From contig MCFE01000742.1 of NCBI GenBank assembly GCA_002104905.1, positions 1 through 40,488 on the forward strand: a stretch of 40,488 bases of DNA, given 5' to 3'. A program made the translations under genes and the position numbers. Within the stretch, counting starts at the first letter, position 1. Every line of letters begins with the position of its first letter. The stretch is from Basidiobolus meristosporus CBS 931.73. Taxonomy: Eukaryota; Basidiobolomycota; Basidiobolomycetes; Basidiobolales; Basidiobolaceae. The notes beneath the pieces were generated by a model. The model was not told where the DNA came from and made no database searches. It saw only the letters and a program-made list of their open reading frames with translations. Shown here one piece after another: positions 9,926 to 21,211 of this stretch.

Positions 9926-12900
9926 CATATCTCTGGATTTGGTGTCATTTGGTACCGCCAATCAATTTAAGTTCAGTATTGCATTATAATAAGCTATGCT
10001 CTTTTAGGTACCCTGGTGTGTCATATGCAAGGTTGGGATCTTGGGTAATATCTTCTGATAGAGATATCCTACAATGTCAAAGTCACTTGGGACTTAAGGT
10101 CAGTGTAGAAGTACAGCTAACTGCCAAATGTAAACTACATAGAATTAGACTGTATAGGAGGGAACTTCCTGACCACATGAGGCTGAGGAGGAATCCAAAG
10201 TTGGAAGCTCGCATGGCCACTGGCAACCCATCTATGATGTTTTGAGGAGATTCAAGCATCTCTGCTGCTCCAAAGCACCATCAGCAATATCAATGGCGAC
10301 ATGCTTTCCAGAATCATACAACGTTCCCAGCCAAGTACCAGATGCATAAGCCTTGATTATCTGAATAGAAAGCCTTTGCCCCAAGATTTCTTCAACGTTA
10401 GACCCATGGTTAGACGCAACGCCATTGAACAATCATTCCCCATCCATCAGACATCCATTGCCTAACTACTAGCACTTGATTTCCGATGTATCCAACTGTT
10501 AGCGTATCTGGCTAAATCATACCAAGTGACCTCGTCAACCTCCAGTCTTACCCACTGCAAAATCCAAACCCCTTGACCCCGAGGAATACCATGGGGCAGC
10601 TCTTATCCCATGGTTCGACCTGGAAATGGAGGCCACAGATACGGTTTCACTAGCGATCCAACGCTTGTCCACTTTGCCACCATCCCTAAAAGAGGCACGC
10701 AATGGCATTCCTACAGGCCAAGCGGTCACGTGGACCCGTGAATACGACATGGTGATTCTGAGGTGAGGGGATCGGTCTCCAGGGTAACGTAACATTATCC
10801 ATCGAGTGGATGAAGTTAGCCATAGCATGAATAGCTGAGTTCGGCATTGTACCATTGAGTGCATGCTGATCGTGGGTGGTAGGGAGTGGATACTACGCAG
10901 ACCCATCTCCCCTGACAAGCATCAATCTGGGAGAAGCAGAAGTGGATGCAAATAGAGTGAGTATCTGATTCGGTTGGTGCTAATGGCAAGCATCACTGGA
11001 ATCCTCCATCGAATAATCTAGATCTTGATAACTACAAGCTATCAAGAAGCTCGCAACTAGTTACCGTCATACAAATAAAAGGAACCAGAGCCCCCCCCCC
11101 AATTTTCGGCCAATGAAGACCAAGCATCGGACAGTTCATCGACAAGAAGCCAACGCTCCGAAATCAACGAGAGTGGAAGAACAAAATTGGCACCACCCAG
11201 GCTCCAATCCTCCACTGCCAGCTGATACGATGGCATCTAATACTTCTGGTGCCGTCCGACATCACCCTATCCCTTCTCACCCAGCGGCGATTGATGTCCA
11301 AGTGTGGCCCTGTGTATTCATACGACGCATGCCCAGCCTGGACAGCCTGGTGGTTGCAAATAAATCGATGAAGTGCCTTGAATTCGGGCCAATGCGATCC
11401 ACTCACCGGGAGACGTGGTCTACGGTGACGTCTCCAATCATGGGGATCCATCACCTGAGCCTCGATGGAACGGTGTCTCCTGGTCGGCTCGATGCATTCC
11501 AGGGGAATCGCCAGCCTACTCCTGCAACCATCCATGGCCCGTGACGGCGCCTAGGAAGAGCGAAAACTTGTTTGCCCTTGGGACTCTTAGTCAGCAGCAA
11601 GGCCACTTTCGTCAGCCAAGTTGTCTACATCCTGACGAATGTTTCGGGGCGAAGCGTGTTCATGTGATGATTCTCACCCAAGAGGCGAGCCGTATTATCT
11701 ATGGTGCACGGGGAGATATCTGAAGCTGGTCAGCCTATAAAAGGAATCACCAGGGTGACACAAGCCAGCAGCCATCGAGTCTCAGACAGCATTCACCCAC
11801 TGCCCCTTGCTGAGATTGGAAATGATTTGGGAGGGGACGGTCATGACTAATCCTAGCGCCAGAGATACTGGTCCTGCCGCCGTCTTGAGCCTAAGGATGG
11901 CACATCTGCCAGGGGTGGTTGGTGGGAAGGATGGTGTGCGAAAGGCTCAACCGACGGATGACGTTCCACCCATCGCATAGCTGGGATCCGTTCAAACATG
12001 CCCCCTTTCGAATATGGTGGGTTGGGCCGATTCCTAAGGGGCTGCCTCCTCTAGCCGCGGTGGGCATTGTTTCATGAGACGTTCTGCAGGAATCCCACAT
12101 GAAAGTAACTACGGCAATGATCTGACGATAGATCTCAAACACCACCCAACCTACCAACGCCATCACCACCATTGGAGGCACACGGGCATTCTATCGACCC
12201 ATCCGCTATCCGACACCATCTGATGGGCCACGAACACTCGTCTGTATGGAATTCCGTGCTAGGCTTCACAGCGTACGAACATCACTCTACGCTCCCTCTG
12301 CATCTGTTTCTGCCTGTGTGCCCTCCATTAAACCCTAATTGCTGACCAACCCGCAAGGTGCACCACCTTTGGCCAATCAGCGCGGGCCTCTCTCTGGCCA
12401 GGACTGTTGGAGGATGGCTTCCGGGATACAAGGCATCCTGGCCACTTGGTTCCCACTAGATGCTAGCCATCAAAGTGGGGATAGATGGCAGTGGAGACAT
12501 CCACCCACGCACAGTGCCAAGAATAGATCTAAAACGAATCAAAGCTGTGGGGTACAGTCGTAACACATGTTTATCTGGACGAAATTAACGAGTATCCCAA
12601 CCTTATGCATGCGTCTACTTGGTTTTAGTATCCCGCTGATAGCTAGGTGCCCCTTAGCAAATAAGTGGTTCCCTGTGTTCGAGCTGAGCCATATTGGTGC
12701 CTACCGTTACACGAATAACCGCTCAAATTCGATAGCTTGTATGTGAATGCCCATTCTCTCGCCCTATGGCAGCCAGGCCAATATCTCCCAATCGTCCAGT
12801 GGATCTCACACTTTTTCGTAATCATCTTATTACTCGTACGCACCATTAGCTGACTCCAGCGAGCGTCAGCCATGCGCCTGGACTACCCCTGAATATGGGT

Positions 12901-12977
12901 TGAATAAAATACCTGTGTCTTCTCGAAGCAGCATTGTAGCTTACCCATTGTGTCTTCATCCGGTTGGAATCCTCAAG
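9926..12977. other. Intergenic region, no convincing gene
   Basis: The left part is AT-rich; from ~10450 the sequence becomes GC-richer and resembles gene-proximal DNA. Short open frames occur on both strands (for example 11113-11544), but none shows a recognisable domain and several are open on both strands at once. A poly-C run lies at ~11092-11101 and a TATAAAAG motif at ~11737, without a clear gene downstream. A minus-strand open stretch at 10232-10432 has a protein-like composition but no ATG, and may be a gene fragment. Confidence 0.4.
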
Positions 12978-13028
12978 GTAGCCAGGACTCGCCTTCCCCT
13001 TCCCCTTCCATTGCTGCAACTCATTCCT

Positions 13029-13048
13029 CTAACTGTTTGGCGTTCCAG
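13029..13048 (+). other. Probable 3' splice site just before the C9-methyltransferase ATG
   Basis: A CTAAC branch-site-like motif at 13029-13033 is followed by a T-rich stretch and CAG ending at 13048, exactly one base before ATG 13049. A possible donor GTAGCC lies at 12978, giving a ~71-base intron. That would fit a 5'-UTR intron, or a short upstream coding exon that I cannot identify. Confidence 0.45.
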
Positions 13049-14437
13049 ATGTCAGCGAATGAAGAATCTTCCCGTCCAACGGTGGCCTTCGCCCCGTATC
13101 CCGCTGAAGGTGCTGGCAACCAAACCTACTCCAACATATACCTCGTAGCGGCCATCGTCGGCATTCCGTTTTCCATCACATACGCCATCGGCTTGGGCAT
13201 CTGGAGCTTTGTCATCCTGACCCTTCTTCTGGCCCTGCCCATCCTTGGAGGCTCCATCTACCTCGGCTCTCACATCTCCTCCCCATGGAAGAACACTGTC
13301 AAGTTGCCTAACCGCAACATCGAGGAATACCTTGACATCAAGGACCCCGGCCTCTCCCACTACAAGGGAAGAAACAAGATCCCCATGGAAACCTTCTTCG
13401 AGAATTACATGAGCGGAAAGATTGACTTGAAGGGAGATGCGTTGGAGATCTTCGAGCAACGCTACGACTGGGCCTCCTTCAAGCTGCAACCGGGACAAGC
13501 AAAGTTCTTCTTCTTCCAGTGGATCCCCGAGCTGATCTGGCATTCCAAGAGCCAAGACGAGGACCAGGTTAGAGACCATTACGATCGCGGGAATGATTTC
13601 TACGAAGCGTTTTTGGGCCCCACCATGGTTTACACCGCCGGTATCATCGGTGATCCCAACAACAGAGAGACTCTGGAGCAACTTCAGGAGAACAAAATGA
13701 AACTGGTCTGCGAGAAGGTCCAGATGAAGCAGGGAGATCGTCACTTGGATATCGGCTGTGGCTGGGGGACTCTGACCGCCTATGCGGCCAAGAACTATGG
13801 CAGCGACTCGACAGGTGTCACTCTGGCCAAGAACCAGACCCAATTTGGAACCAAGCGCTGCGAGGAATACGGGGTTTCCGGTAGCGCACGCATCAAGTGC
13901 ATGGATTATCGCGACATCCCTCGTGACCAGAAATTCAACAAGATCACCTGCCTCGAGATGGCGGAGCACGTTGGGATCCGTCGGTTCCAGGAGTTCTTGT
14001 TGGAGGTGAAGGACATCTTGGAGGACGACGGGCTGTTCTTCATGCAGATCGCGGGGCTTCGGGCCACTTGGCAATATGAAGACTTCATCTGGGGCTTGTT
14101 CATGGCCAAGTATATTTTCCCAGGTGCTGACGCATCCTGCCCCCTCTATTGGGTGGTACGGCAACTGGAAATGGCTGGATTCGAGATCAAGAATGTCGAC
14201 ACGGTTGGTGTCCACTACTCGGCAACCATCGAGCGTTGGTACCGCAACTGGTTGAACAGCAGAGAAAGAATCACCGCGAAGTATGGCGAGCGCTGGTTCC
14301 GCCTGTGGGAAGTGTTCCTCGCCTGGTCCACCATCATCTCGCGCCAAGGTAGCGCCACCTGCTTCCAAATCACCGCGCACAAGAATCGCAACGGATTTGA
14401 TCGTAGCAAGTTGATCACCAAGAGATTGGTCGGATAA
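13049..14437 (+). CDS. Sphingolipid C9-methyltransferase (SAM-dependent, membrane-anchored)
   Basis: This enzyme family adds a methyl group to C9 of the 4,8-sphingadienine base of fungal glucosylceramide, using S-adenosylmethionine, at ER membranes. The 462-residue product begins at ATG 13049 (MSANEESS); reading further upstream gives only a GTG-started extension that looks like leader or intron. Two adjacent membrane segments lie at about residues 31-50 and 53-72. A cyclopropane-synthase-type methyltransferase core follows, with HYDRGNDFYEAFLG, the SAM-binding loop DIGCGWG at ~234-240, and EMAEHVG. The reading frame is uninterrupted. A canonical AATAAA lies ~100 bases after the stop (14535-14540). 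Length is slightly below the ~500 residues usual for the family, mostly at the N-terminus. The membrane pair separates it from bacterial cyclopropane-fatty-acid synthases. Confidence 0.9.
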   Translation: MSANEESSRPTVAFAPYPAEGAGNQTYSNIYLVAAIVGIPFSITYAIGLGIWSFVILTLLLALPILGGSIYLGSHISSPWKNTVKLPNRNIEEYLDIKDPGLSHYKGRNKIPMETFFENYMSGKIDLKGDALEIFEQRYDWASFKLQPGQAKFFFFQWIPELIWHSKSQDEDQVRDHYDRGNDFYEAFLGPTMVYTAGIIGDPNNRETLEQLQENKMKLVCEKVQMKQGDRHLDIGCGWGTLTAYAAKNYGSDSTGVTLAKNQTQFGTKRCEEYGVSGSARIKCMDYRDIPRDQKFNKITCLEMAEHVGIRRFQEFLLEVKDILEDDGLFFMQIAGLRATWQYEDFIWGLFMAKYIFPGADASCPLYWVVRQLEMAGFEIKNVDTVGVHYSATIERWYRNWLNSRERITAKYGERWFRLWEVFLAWSTIISRQGSATCFQITAHKNRNGFDRSKLITKRLVG

Positions 14438-14534
14438 TCTGCTAGTTAGGTGAATCCCACGAAGGCTCGTTATCGAGCCCCCTGCTTTTCTTCCAAGTTT
14501 GCTTGATACATACCACGGCTTATAAATAATTCTC

Positions 14535-14540
14535 AATAAA
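14535..14540 (+). terminator. AATAAA polyadenylation signal of the C9-methyltransferase gene
   Basis: A canonical AATAAA hexamer in an AT-rich stretch ~100 bases after the stop codon at 14437. Confidence 0.5.
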
Positions 14541-14545
14541 ATGTA

Positions 14546-15446
14546 CTTCGTATTTATGTAATCCGACTTGCCAGACTTCGCGGAAGTAGTAGTATTGGGC
14601 CGGTGGGCACCACATCTCTTTGGCGTGCCTCTGGCTATAAGCGGTAGCTAACTTTGGGGTAGGTGACGCTTAGAGTCGCGAAGGGGTCACCCAAACTGGA
14701 ACCCCGACCCTCAGCTCGCTGCATCAGAGCAAGGAATCCAAACTCCCCCCTCGAATCACATGCGGGGTAGCTGACTCCCGGTCGCACCATGCTCCGACAC
14801 CCAATTTCTTGTTCTGAAAGAATATATCGCCAGTGCTGAGAATATCTGTGCAGGGGTTCGTTGCAGTCGCTGCATCGCACACTCCGACCACCTCTCGGCC
14901 ACCTAATGAGGATCTGCAAATTCTCGTTCATCACAATACACCACCCTCCATCCTCCATCCTCCATGGCAAGAATGAGCTTAGTCAATTAATTGGAGGAGA
15001 TTGAAAATCACATGCAACCCCTCTTTTGAGCTGACTAACCATGGTTGTCTGCTATCCCTTGATTGATAATGGCATTTTATAAGCGCCCACTCACCGTTTC
15101 AATTTCATGTGAAATGCCGGCTGGTCACATGATCCCACGATTCATTGAACATGGGAAATGTGGAATGAGTCGAGTTGATTGGAACATGGGAGTGATATGA
15201 CTGCTTTCAAGGAACCTATGTCTAATTTTGAATCACACATGATACCCCTCCCCAACCAAGTTCAAGTAGCCTGTGACTTGAAGTGGAAGAGGGGATTGTT
15301 TACCAATTCCAAGGATTTCTATTTAACCTTTGCCAGCACTCAGTTACATATTTCCAACCTATCCCCCACTTGCGTTTCCCTCCCCTCGACCCTTTGTAGC
15401 CCCTTCAGCAACTAGACCCTAACCGAACACTCACGACAGCTTTCTC
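14546..15446. promoter_or_regulatory. Intergenic / upstream region of the carnitine acetyltransferase gene
   Basis: No gene is recognised. A short TCCATCC-type tandem tract occurs at ~14943-14963. An AT-rich CTATTTAACC element at ~15318-15328 lies ~120 bases before the ATG and may serve as a TATA-like element. A pyrimidine-rich stretch with CTCC and CCCC motifs precedes the start codon, as is common in fungal promoters. Confidence 0.35.
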
Positions 15447-17626
15447 ATGTCCACGCACTGCTCAACCTTCTCTAATCAGCATTCCCTTCCCAAGCTTCCA
15501 GTCCCCAGCTTACAACAAACAGCCGAAAGATACCTCCGCTCGCTCGAGCCCTGCGTCTCCGGCGCAGAGCTCGAAAAAAGCAAGGCAGTCGTGAAGGATT
15601 TCCTCAAACCTGGAGGCATGGGTGAAGCACTACAGGAACGTTTGCTGAGGCATGCGGAGACCAGCAAAACCTCTTGGATCGAGGATTGGTGGATTCGTAA
15701 AGCCTACTTGGAATGGAGAGCACCCTTGTTGGTTAACAGCAACTGGTTTTTGCAATTCACAGAAGACATCAACCAGTCCAAGGTCCCAAGAGAGGATCCT
15801 AATGGCGGCTTCACCAAGATCCAGGTGAAGAGAGCGGCCCACCTGATCAACAAATTCCTGGATTACAAGGAGCTGATAGACAGGTATCTTGCCAGCGACC
15901 ATCAACCCGTCCATACGCATTATTCACCTAACCCACTTTTCAGCGAGCGCTTGCCACCTGAGTCGAATCGCTTGGGTAATCTCTGCATGAACCAGTATCG
16001 TTGCATGTTCGGCGTGTGCAGAATCCCCAAGCGTGGATGCGACGAGGTTGTCTATCACCACTCGGAGCACCCGCAGCACATCATCCTCTTGCTCAAGGAT
16101 CAGATCTACGAATTCGCGGTCTTCGATCAATCGAAGAACCGAATCACCGACGGCGATATCGAGAAGTATGCATCCAGGAAGGGGCTGACCAGTGCTGGGA
16201 CTAACGGCTTTTCTCAAGGAAACTCTGGGAGGCGATCGAGGATGTCCAGCGAACCGCAATGCAGCCAAGCGTCGGCGTTCTGACCTCCGATGATCGGGAT
16301 AATTGGGCGGATGTAAGACGATTTCAGATGCGGTTCATCTCCACACCACACCTCTAACCCCGTTCCTCAAGGCGCGTGAGCATCTTCTTTCCATTGATCC
16401 CACGAATCGCGCCTCGTTAGCGCGGATCCAGAGTGCGTTGTTCGCGGTATGCTTGGACGATCGCAACATCAGCAGCGACCTGAACATCGCACATCGGAAC
16501 ACCTTCACTGGCATGGACGGCCACAACAGATGGTTTGACACCTGTATGAGCATCGTTTTGGACCGCAATGGTAATGGCGGTGTGAACGGAGAGGTAAGGT
16601 TCATCGATGTTGCGACGAACGGACCCCGTCTAACAAACATCCCCGCGGGTAGCACTCACCATGCGACGCCCTTATCCCATCACTAGTGATCGAGTATGCC
16701 CTTCAGGATGGGTTGAATCCAAACGCACTCCCCACCGGAGCGGTCGTGGCGGGCCCCAAACTGCTGAAATTCAAAACGGATCCCAAGCTAGATAAAATGA
16801 TCCAGGATGCGCACGCCCGTGCCCAGCAAGTGATCATGGACAGCACCAGCACGATCTTGCAATACAAGGGCTACGGAACCGACTTCATTAAGCAATATGG
16901 TGAGCACACATCCCTTCTACCGCCGTCCCACGCGTCGGACTAATTCGTCTCCAGGCAAAGTGAGCCCCGATGCGTATGTTCAAATGGCAATGCAGGCCGC
17001 ATACTATAGAGCCCACCGGAGTGTTGCGGCCACTTACGAAACCGCCAGCACCCGTATGTTCCTTCATGGCAGAACCGAAACCATTCGTGTCTTGACTAAT
17101 GAAGCCAAGCAATTTGCGCTCAAGATGAACGATCCAAACGCAAGCGTAAGATTCATTGGTTGTTGATTCCCTGACTATGGTGGAAGTATAACGATGCTCT
17201 GTTGACCCACAGGCCCAGGAAAAATTCCAAACCCTCCAACTGGCGAGTCGCAAGCACATAGAAAATCTAAAGCAGTCTTCCATCGGACAGGGGGTCGATC
17301 GACACCTCTTTGGCCTACGAATGGTAATGAAGCCTGGTGAGGGGCATGCGATCTTCTCCGATCCGGCCTTCGGCAAATCCTCAAGATGGCAATTAAGCAC
17401 CAGCTCGTTGTCCGAATCCATCAAACTCTCGGCCACCGGTTTTGGAGCGGTGGACCCTGAAGGATACGGGATCAACTATTTGCCCGGAAAGAAAACGATC
17501 AGGTTTGGAATTGAGGCCAAGGCTAACTCCAATGCTTCCATTCAAAGGTTCTCAGATGCACTAATCCATGTGCTCAATGAAATGGAGGCTGTTTGTAAAG
17601 CAAATACTCCGAAGGCCAAGTTATAA
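15447..17626 (+). CDS. Carnitine O-acetyltransferase, seven exons, probable peroxisomal form
   Basis: This enzyme transfers acetyl groups between CoA and carnitine, letting acetyl units leave peroxisomes or enter mitochondria. I infer exons 15447-15883, 15944-16165, 16219-16312, 16372-16593, 16653-16899, 16955-17145 and 17213-17626. Introns are 53-67 nt, GT-AG, most with CTAAC near the acceptor. The spliced product is 608 residues, the usual family length. Splicing restores family blocks: LCMNQYRCMFGVCRIP, then GEHSPCDALIPSL with the catalytic His at ~326 (first codon of exon 5), then YKGYGTDFIKQYGKVSPDAY, and the S-T-S motif at ~533-535. The protein ends in AKL, a peroxisomal targeting signal type 1. 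I see no strong N-terminal mitochondrial presequence. Intron 1 is 60 nt and stop-free, so its retention would insert 20 residues in frame. Confidence 0.92.
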
Positions 17627-17649
17627 ATAGCCCTAATTTTTTGGCGCTC

Positions 17650-17655
17650 AATAAA
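17650..17655 (+). terminator. AATAAA polyadenylation signal of the carnitine acetyltransferase gene
   Basis: AATAAA lies 24 bases after the stop codon at 17626, in an AT-rich context. Confidence 0.5.
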
Positions 17656-19129
17656 CAGGATTTACCACCACTCATCGAAGTTGAATGCGGCAACCCAGCC
17701 TAAATGCGAGCAAGCATGCAAGGTGTTATTGCAATTAGATGGTTCAGCCAAAGTTCTTCTGTTGCTACTTATTGGAATGCTACCTAAGCTATAGTTGTGG
17801 TGTTAAATCTGTTACATTTTGGGAGTAGTTGGCGATCTATCTTTTACAACGGCCCTAGTCGATTGGTGGTGCCACAACAACCTAAGTGTAAGTCATCTGA
17901 TCACGGTTAAAACTAGCTCACAATGTAGTTGGCTGGCACAAAGACCCTTTATATACTTTCGGTGGTTCATTTTCTGTACATTCTGGCTTGTCACTCTCAG
18001 CTGCCATTAATAAACAATAAGAGTTGAAGCAATACACATGGCTCGCCTATTTGTTCGCAAGGTAATACTGGTCTAAAATACACCTTGTATTGAACGGAAT
18101 CTGCTATGATATCAAGTTGAGTAGCAGGCTTTGGATTAATATAGGCCAATTCAGGCTTGTAATGAAAACCATAAGCACCTTATTTGGCATACCCTTACTA
18201 GGATATTTGCCCTCCAGAATTGTGTTCTAACATTACTCTATCCTGTCGTAACTTGGGACTTTGTGATGACTGTGCAATAAAAAGGTACATTGAAGGCACC
18301 ATATTTCGTATTTATGGTGTTGCCTCTAGAGGGTAATCAAATATCTCAGAAACTTTAGCTTGAAGATATTTCGATGTAGTCGCATATGGGTATCTATGAA
18401 TGCCACAAAACGTCTGGAAAAAACATGAAAATATCTGTGCTCGTTCAAGCTTCTCCATCCTATACAAGGCGCAGAACTGCATTGTATCATTAAACAGTTG
18501 GGTATTAATTGAGTCACAGTTACACACAGGATATTATGACTACAATAGTTTTATACCTGTTGCAGGATTCCGGAGAGTATTAGAAGCAACTTGGAGAACT
18601 AGGGGGATAGCATCATTCTCATTGATTGTTTTATTAAGTTTGCAAAAAGTACTAATGCTTTTGTACGTACTTTGTATAATCAATTATTAGAAAGCTTAAG
18701 AAAACACTCCCAGATGGTTGATTACACAGCTTGAAGTCTTTTAGACAAGTTCGTAAGTTTAGAAACTTCCAGGATATTACTGATTGAGAGAATCAGCCAA
18801 TATACTATGGACTAAATGCAAAGTATATACTTCAAGATTTAGAGTAAGCTTCATGGAAACATATCAGAGATGAATAGCATACATGTAAAGCAAATAATTT
18901 CCTTACTGCTAATGATGACCATTTTGTTAGAGTTTAGAGCAATACAGACTATAAACCACATGGAGGCAGCAGGATTTAAAATTTGCATCGGACCAATTGT
19001 GTGTCACTAATGAACCACAGATTTGCCATGTCCACTGGTAAGAATGCTATTTAACACAGAGCCATTGCTGCATACCCTTGAGAAGCACCGGAAATGATCT
19101 AGCATACAAAAAGAATATCATAGCATTAA
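17656..19129. other. AT-rich intergenic DNA, no gene seen
   Basis: There are many stops in all frames and no recognisable domain. Around 18740-18830 the sequence weakly resembles ~30015-30080 (the blocks CTTCCA.GAT.T.ACTGATT), which suggests decayed repeats. Confidence 0.35.
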
Positions 19130-19430
19130 CTGTTGGAAGAGTTTTGGGCATACTGGAAGTGAGCGGGAGAACAGATTGATTATATACCTTTCATGATCTT
19201 GGCAGAACAAGCATATACAGTATGCTGAGGAAGCTCCCAAGAACCTATGTACACAGTTTTTGCTGCTTGTCAATTTTTTATATTCTGGGTACCTGATATC
19301 TGGGTGAAATATTCTGAGTAAACCCCAACAAGAAGTTTGGCTATAGTTCTCTAAGACTTGCAGATAATGATCTAAGTGACTTAGTTGAGTGAATATTTAG
19401 GTGTTAATATGTAATCACAATGCTTGTATT
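19130..19430 (+). repeat. Degenerate repeat family, copy 1
   Basis: This aligns in order with 19505-19850 and, over its first part, with ~36780-37015. Shared blocks include GTTGGAAGAGTTTTGGGCAT, then TCTTGGCAGAACAAGCATAT, then TGGGTACCTGATAT, then AGACTTGCAGATAATGATCT. No intact reading frame remains. The family is unrecognised. Confidence 0.55.
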
Positions 19431-19504
19431 TCAGTGAGTTTTTAAAAAGTACGTATACAGTCAGAGGATCTTTGTCAGATAAGTCAAAGAACTAATCAGA
19501 TGCG

Positions 19505-19850
19505 TACCTAGGAGGTGTTGTAAGAGTTTTGCGGATACTGGGAGTGACTGGGAGAACAAATATATAATGTGGTTTTCACTTGATGATTTATTGAATGTGA
19601 AAGTGGAACCTATACTTTTATATGGTCTTGGCAAAACAAACACGTATAATATGCTCAAGAATGTCCCAAGAGCAGGTGTGCAAATTTTAGGGGCCTTTGG
19701 ACAACTTGTTGATGTTTCATGTCCTGGGTACCTAATATTTTGGTGACAACATTCGAAGTGAATTCCAACAAGGAAATTGGCCTGAATACTCGAAGACTTG
19801 TAGACTATGATCTGAGTGACCAAGTTAAGTGGATATTTAGGTGTAATTAC
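19505..19850 (+). repeat. Degenerate repeat family, copy 2
   Basis: This is the same family as 19130-19430, in direct orientation. Matching blocks are GTTGTAAGAGTTTTGCGGAT, then TCTTGGCAAAACAAACACGT, then TGGGTACCTAATAT, then AGACTTGTAGACTATGATCT. Both strands carry short open stretches by chance (for example minus-strand 19461-19823), without domains. Confidence 0.55.
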
Positions 19851-21211
19851 AAAATTTACAATAGGCAGAATGCAAGGCTTGTGAGGTATATGGATATATA
19901 CTCGAAATTTCGAGTCATTTGGGCAAGCAAGCTATCGTAACTTGCGGAACTTGACTGGTTCAGATAGTTAGCAAGTATCTGACAAATTCAATAGTTGGTA
20001 AACAATTCATGTTTTGACAGCTGGTTAAGCAGACAACATGGATTAACGAATTAGTCTGGTGTCAACCCAGATGAATTTGGCAACAGCAACCATTCTCAAG
20101 TAGGGTACTTTGAAAGCTATATACAAAAGGTGGTGTCATGTAGGCTAGTATGAAGCCATTGGCAACTCTCATGACCTGACTTTTTGCAAGAATTACCTGA
20201 TGACTTGATAACCAGGTCAAATCCTCATATAACTAACGAAAGGTATGCCCTGAGAAACATCACTGGAAGTGAGGCTCAGGATCTGGGGTTACTAAGGCAG
20301 GCTGGCTAACTTGAAAACACCCAGGACTTCGCCCAGAGAATTGGAGAATATCTGTCGAACTAACTCTCAATTGCCAGTGATTTAGCAATCAGCTAAACAA
20401 ACAAAACGCCTAATTCCACAATCAACTGAACAAAGACTTGAAATAGATGAGTGATTTAGGGGTCCAATTAAGCACTTGGTCCCCAATATTGATGAAGACA
20501 CCAATCTACCCACCATTTCTTTGATAGGAATCTCAGGAGTGCGGTTGTTGGGGCCTCAAGGGCATTCTTGTGCTATCTCGTGAATAACTGCCAGAATCCT
20601 AACCACGTCGGACTTCCGAATCGTCAGCGTGAAGGTCTTGATCATCTCGTGATCTTATTGAGTCCCAAAACTCCTGGCCCATTGAAAATGATCAGCTCCT
20701 CGCCTAATGATTCGTATGATTCATTTTTCTTATTCGTGATCTCACATTCAAGTAGGGCCGGTCCGGTACCAGATATTGGAGTGGTCGGATCGAAAGCACC
20801 TGGCCTACATTGAACCAAGCACAAATTATGCCTTCCAGGGACTACACTTGGTCGTAATCCAACCTGTTGTCGTATGTTCTTCGGTTCGAGTCGAAACCCG
20901 GTGTACCGGCGAACGGCCAGTTCGGCTAGATTCCAATGAGCATTAAGCAATCACTGCTTAAGGGTAGCCAGCGAATAACGTATTGCTATGGTTCGAATCA
21001 GACCCAGGTATGAGGATTTCGAGGGATTTTGGTACGTATACACTTGAACCGTTAAACACACATCGCAATCCCAGAAAATGTGTCCATGAGGGGCTGATAA
21101 ACAAGATGGCATTCATCCAAAATGAACGGTTTATTAAATTATTACTATGAGAGGTTTATGCCGGATGCCAATTATACCCACAGGGTAAACGGGGAATCAA
21201 CTATTTCAGAC
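19851..21211. other. Intergenic DNA downstream of the chitin deacetylase cluster
   Basis: No gene is recognised. A minus-strand open frame at 20642-20950 has a protein-like composition but no identifiable domain and no typical gene context. Two GGTTCGA-type motifs (20884 and ~20990) do not fold into tRNA arms. Confidence 0.35.

Noticed and set aside
11113-11544. 143-codon plus-strand frame in GC-rich DNA
   Set aside because: The opposite strand is open over the same bases and neither translation shows a domain; likely composition effect.
13052-14536. 494-codon open frame on the minus strand
   Set aside because: It lies opposite the C9-methyltransferase, has no recognisable domain, and is open because of codon composition of the real gene.
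20642-20950. 102-codon minus-strand open frame with protein-like composition
   Set aside because: No recognisable domain, no splice or promoter context, and it sits in decayed sequence. Not enough to call a gene.
20880-21010. GGTTCGA motifs suggesting tRNA T-loops
   Set aside because: Flanking bases do not pair as a T-arm and no acceptor, D or anticodon arms could be found.
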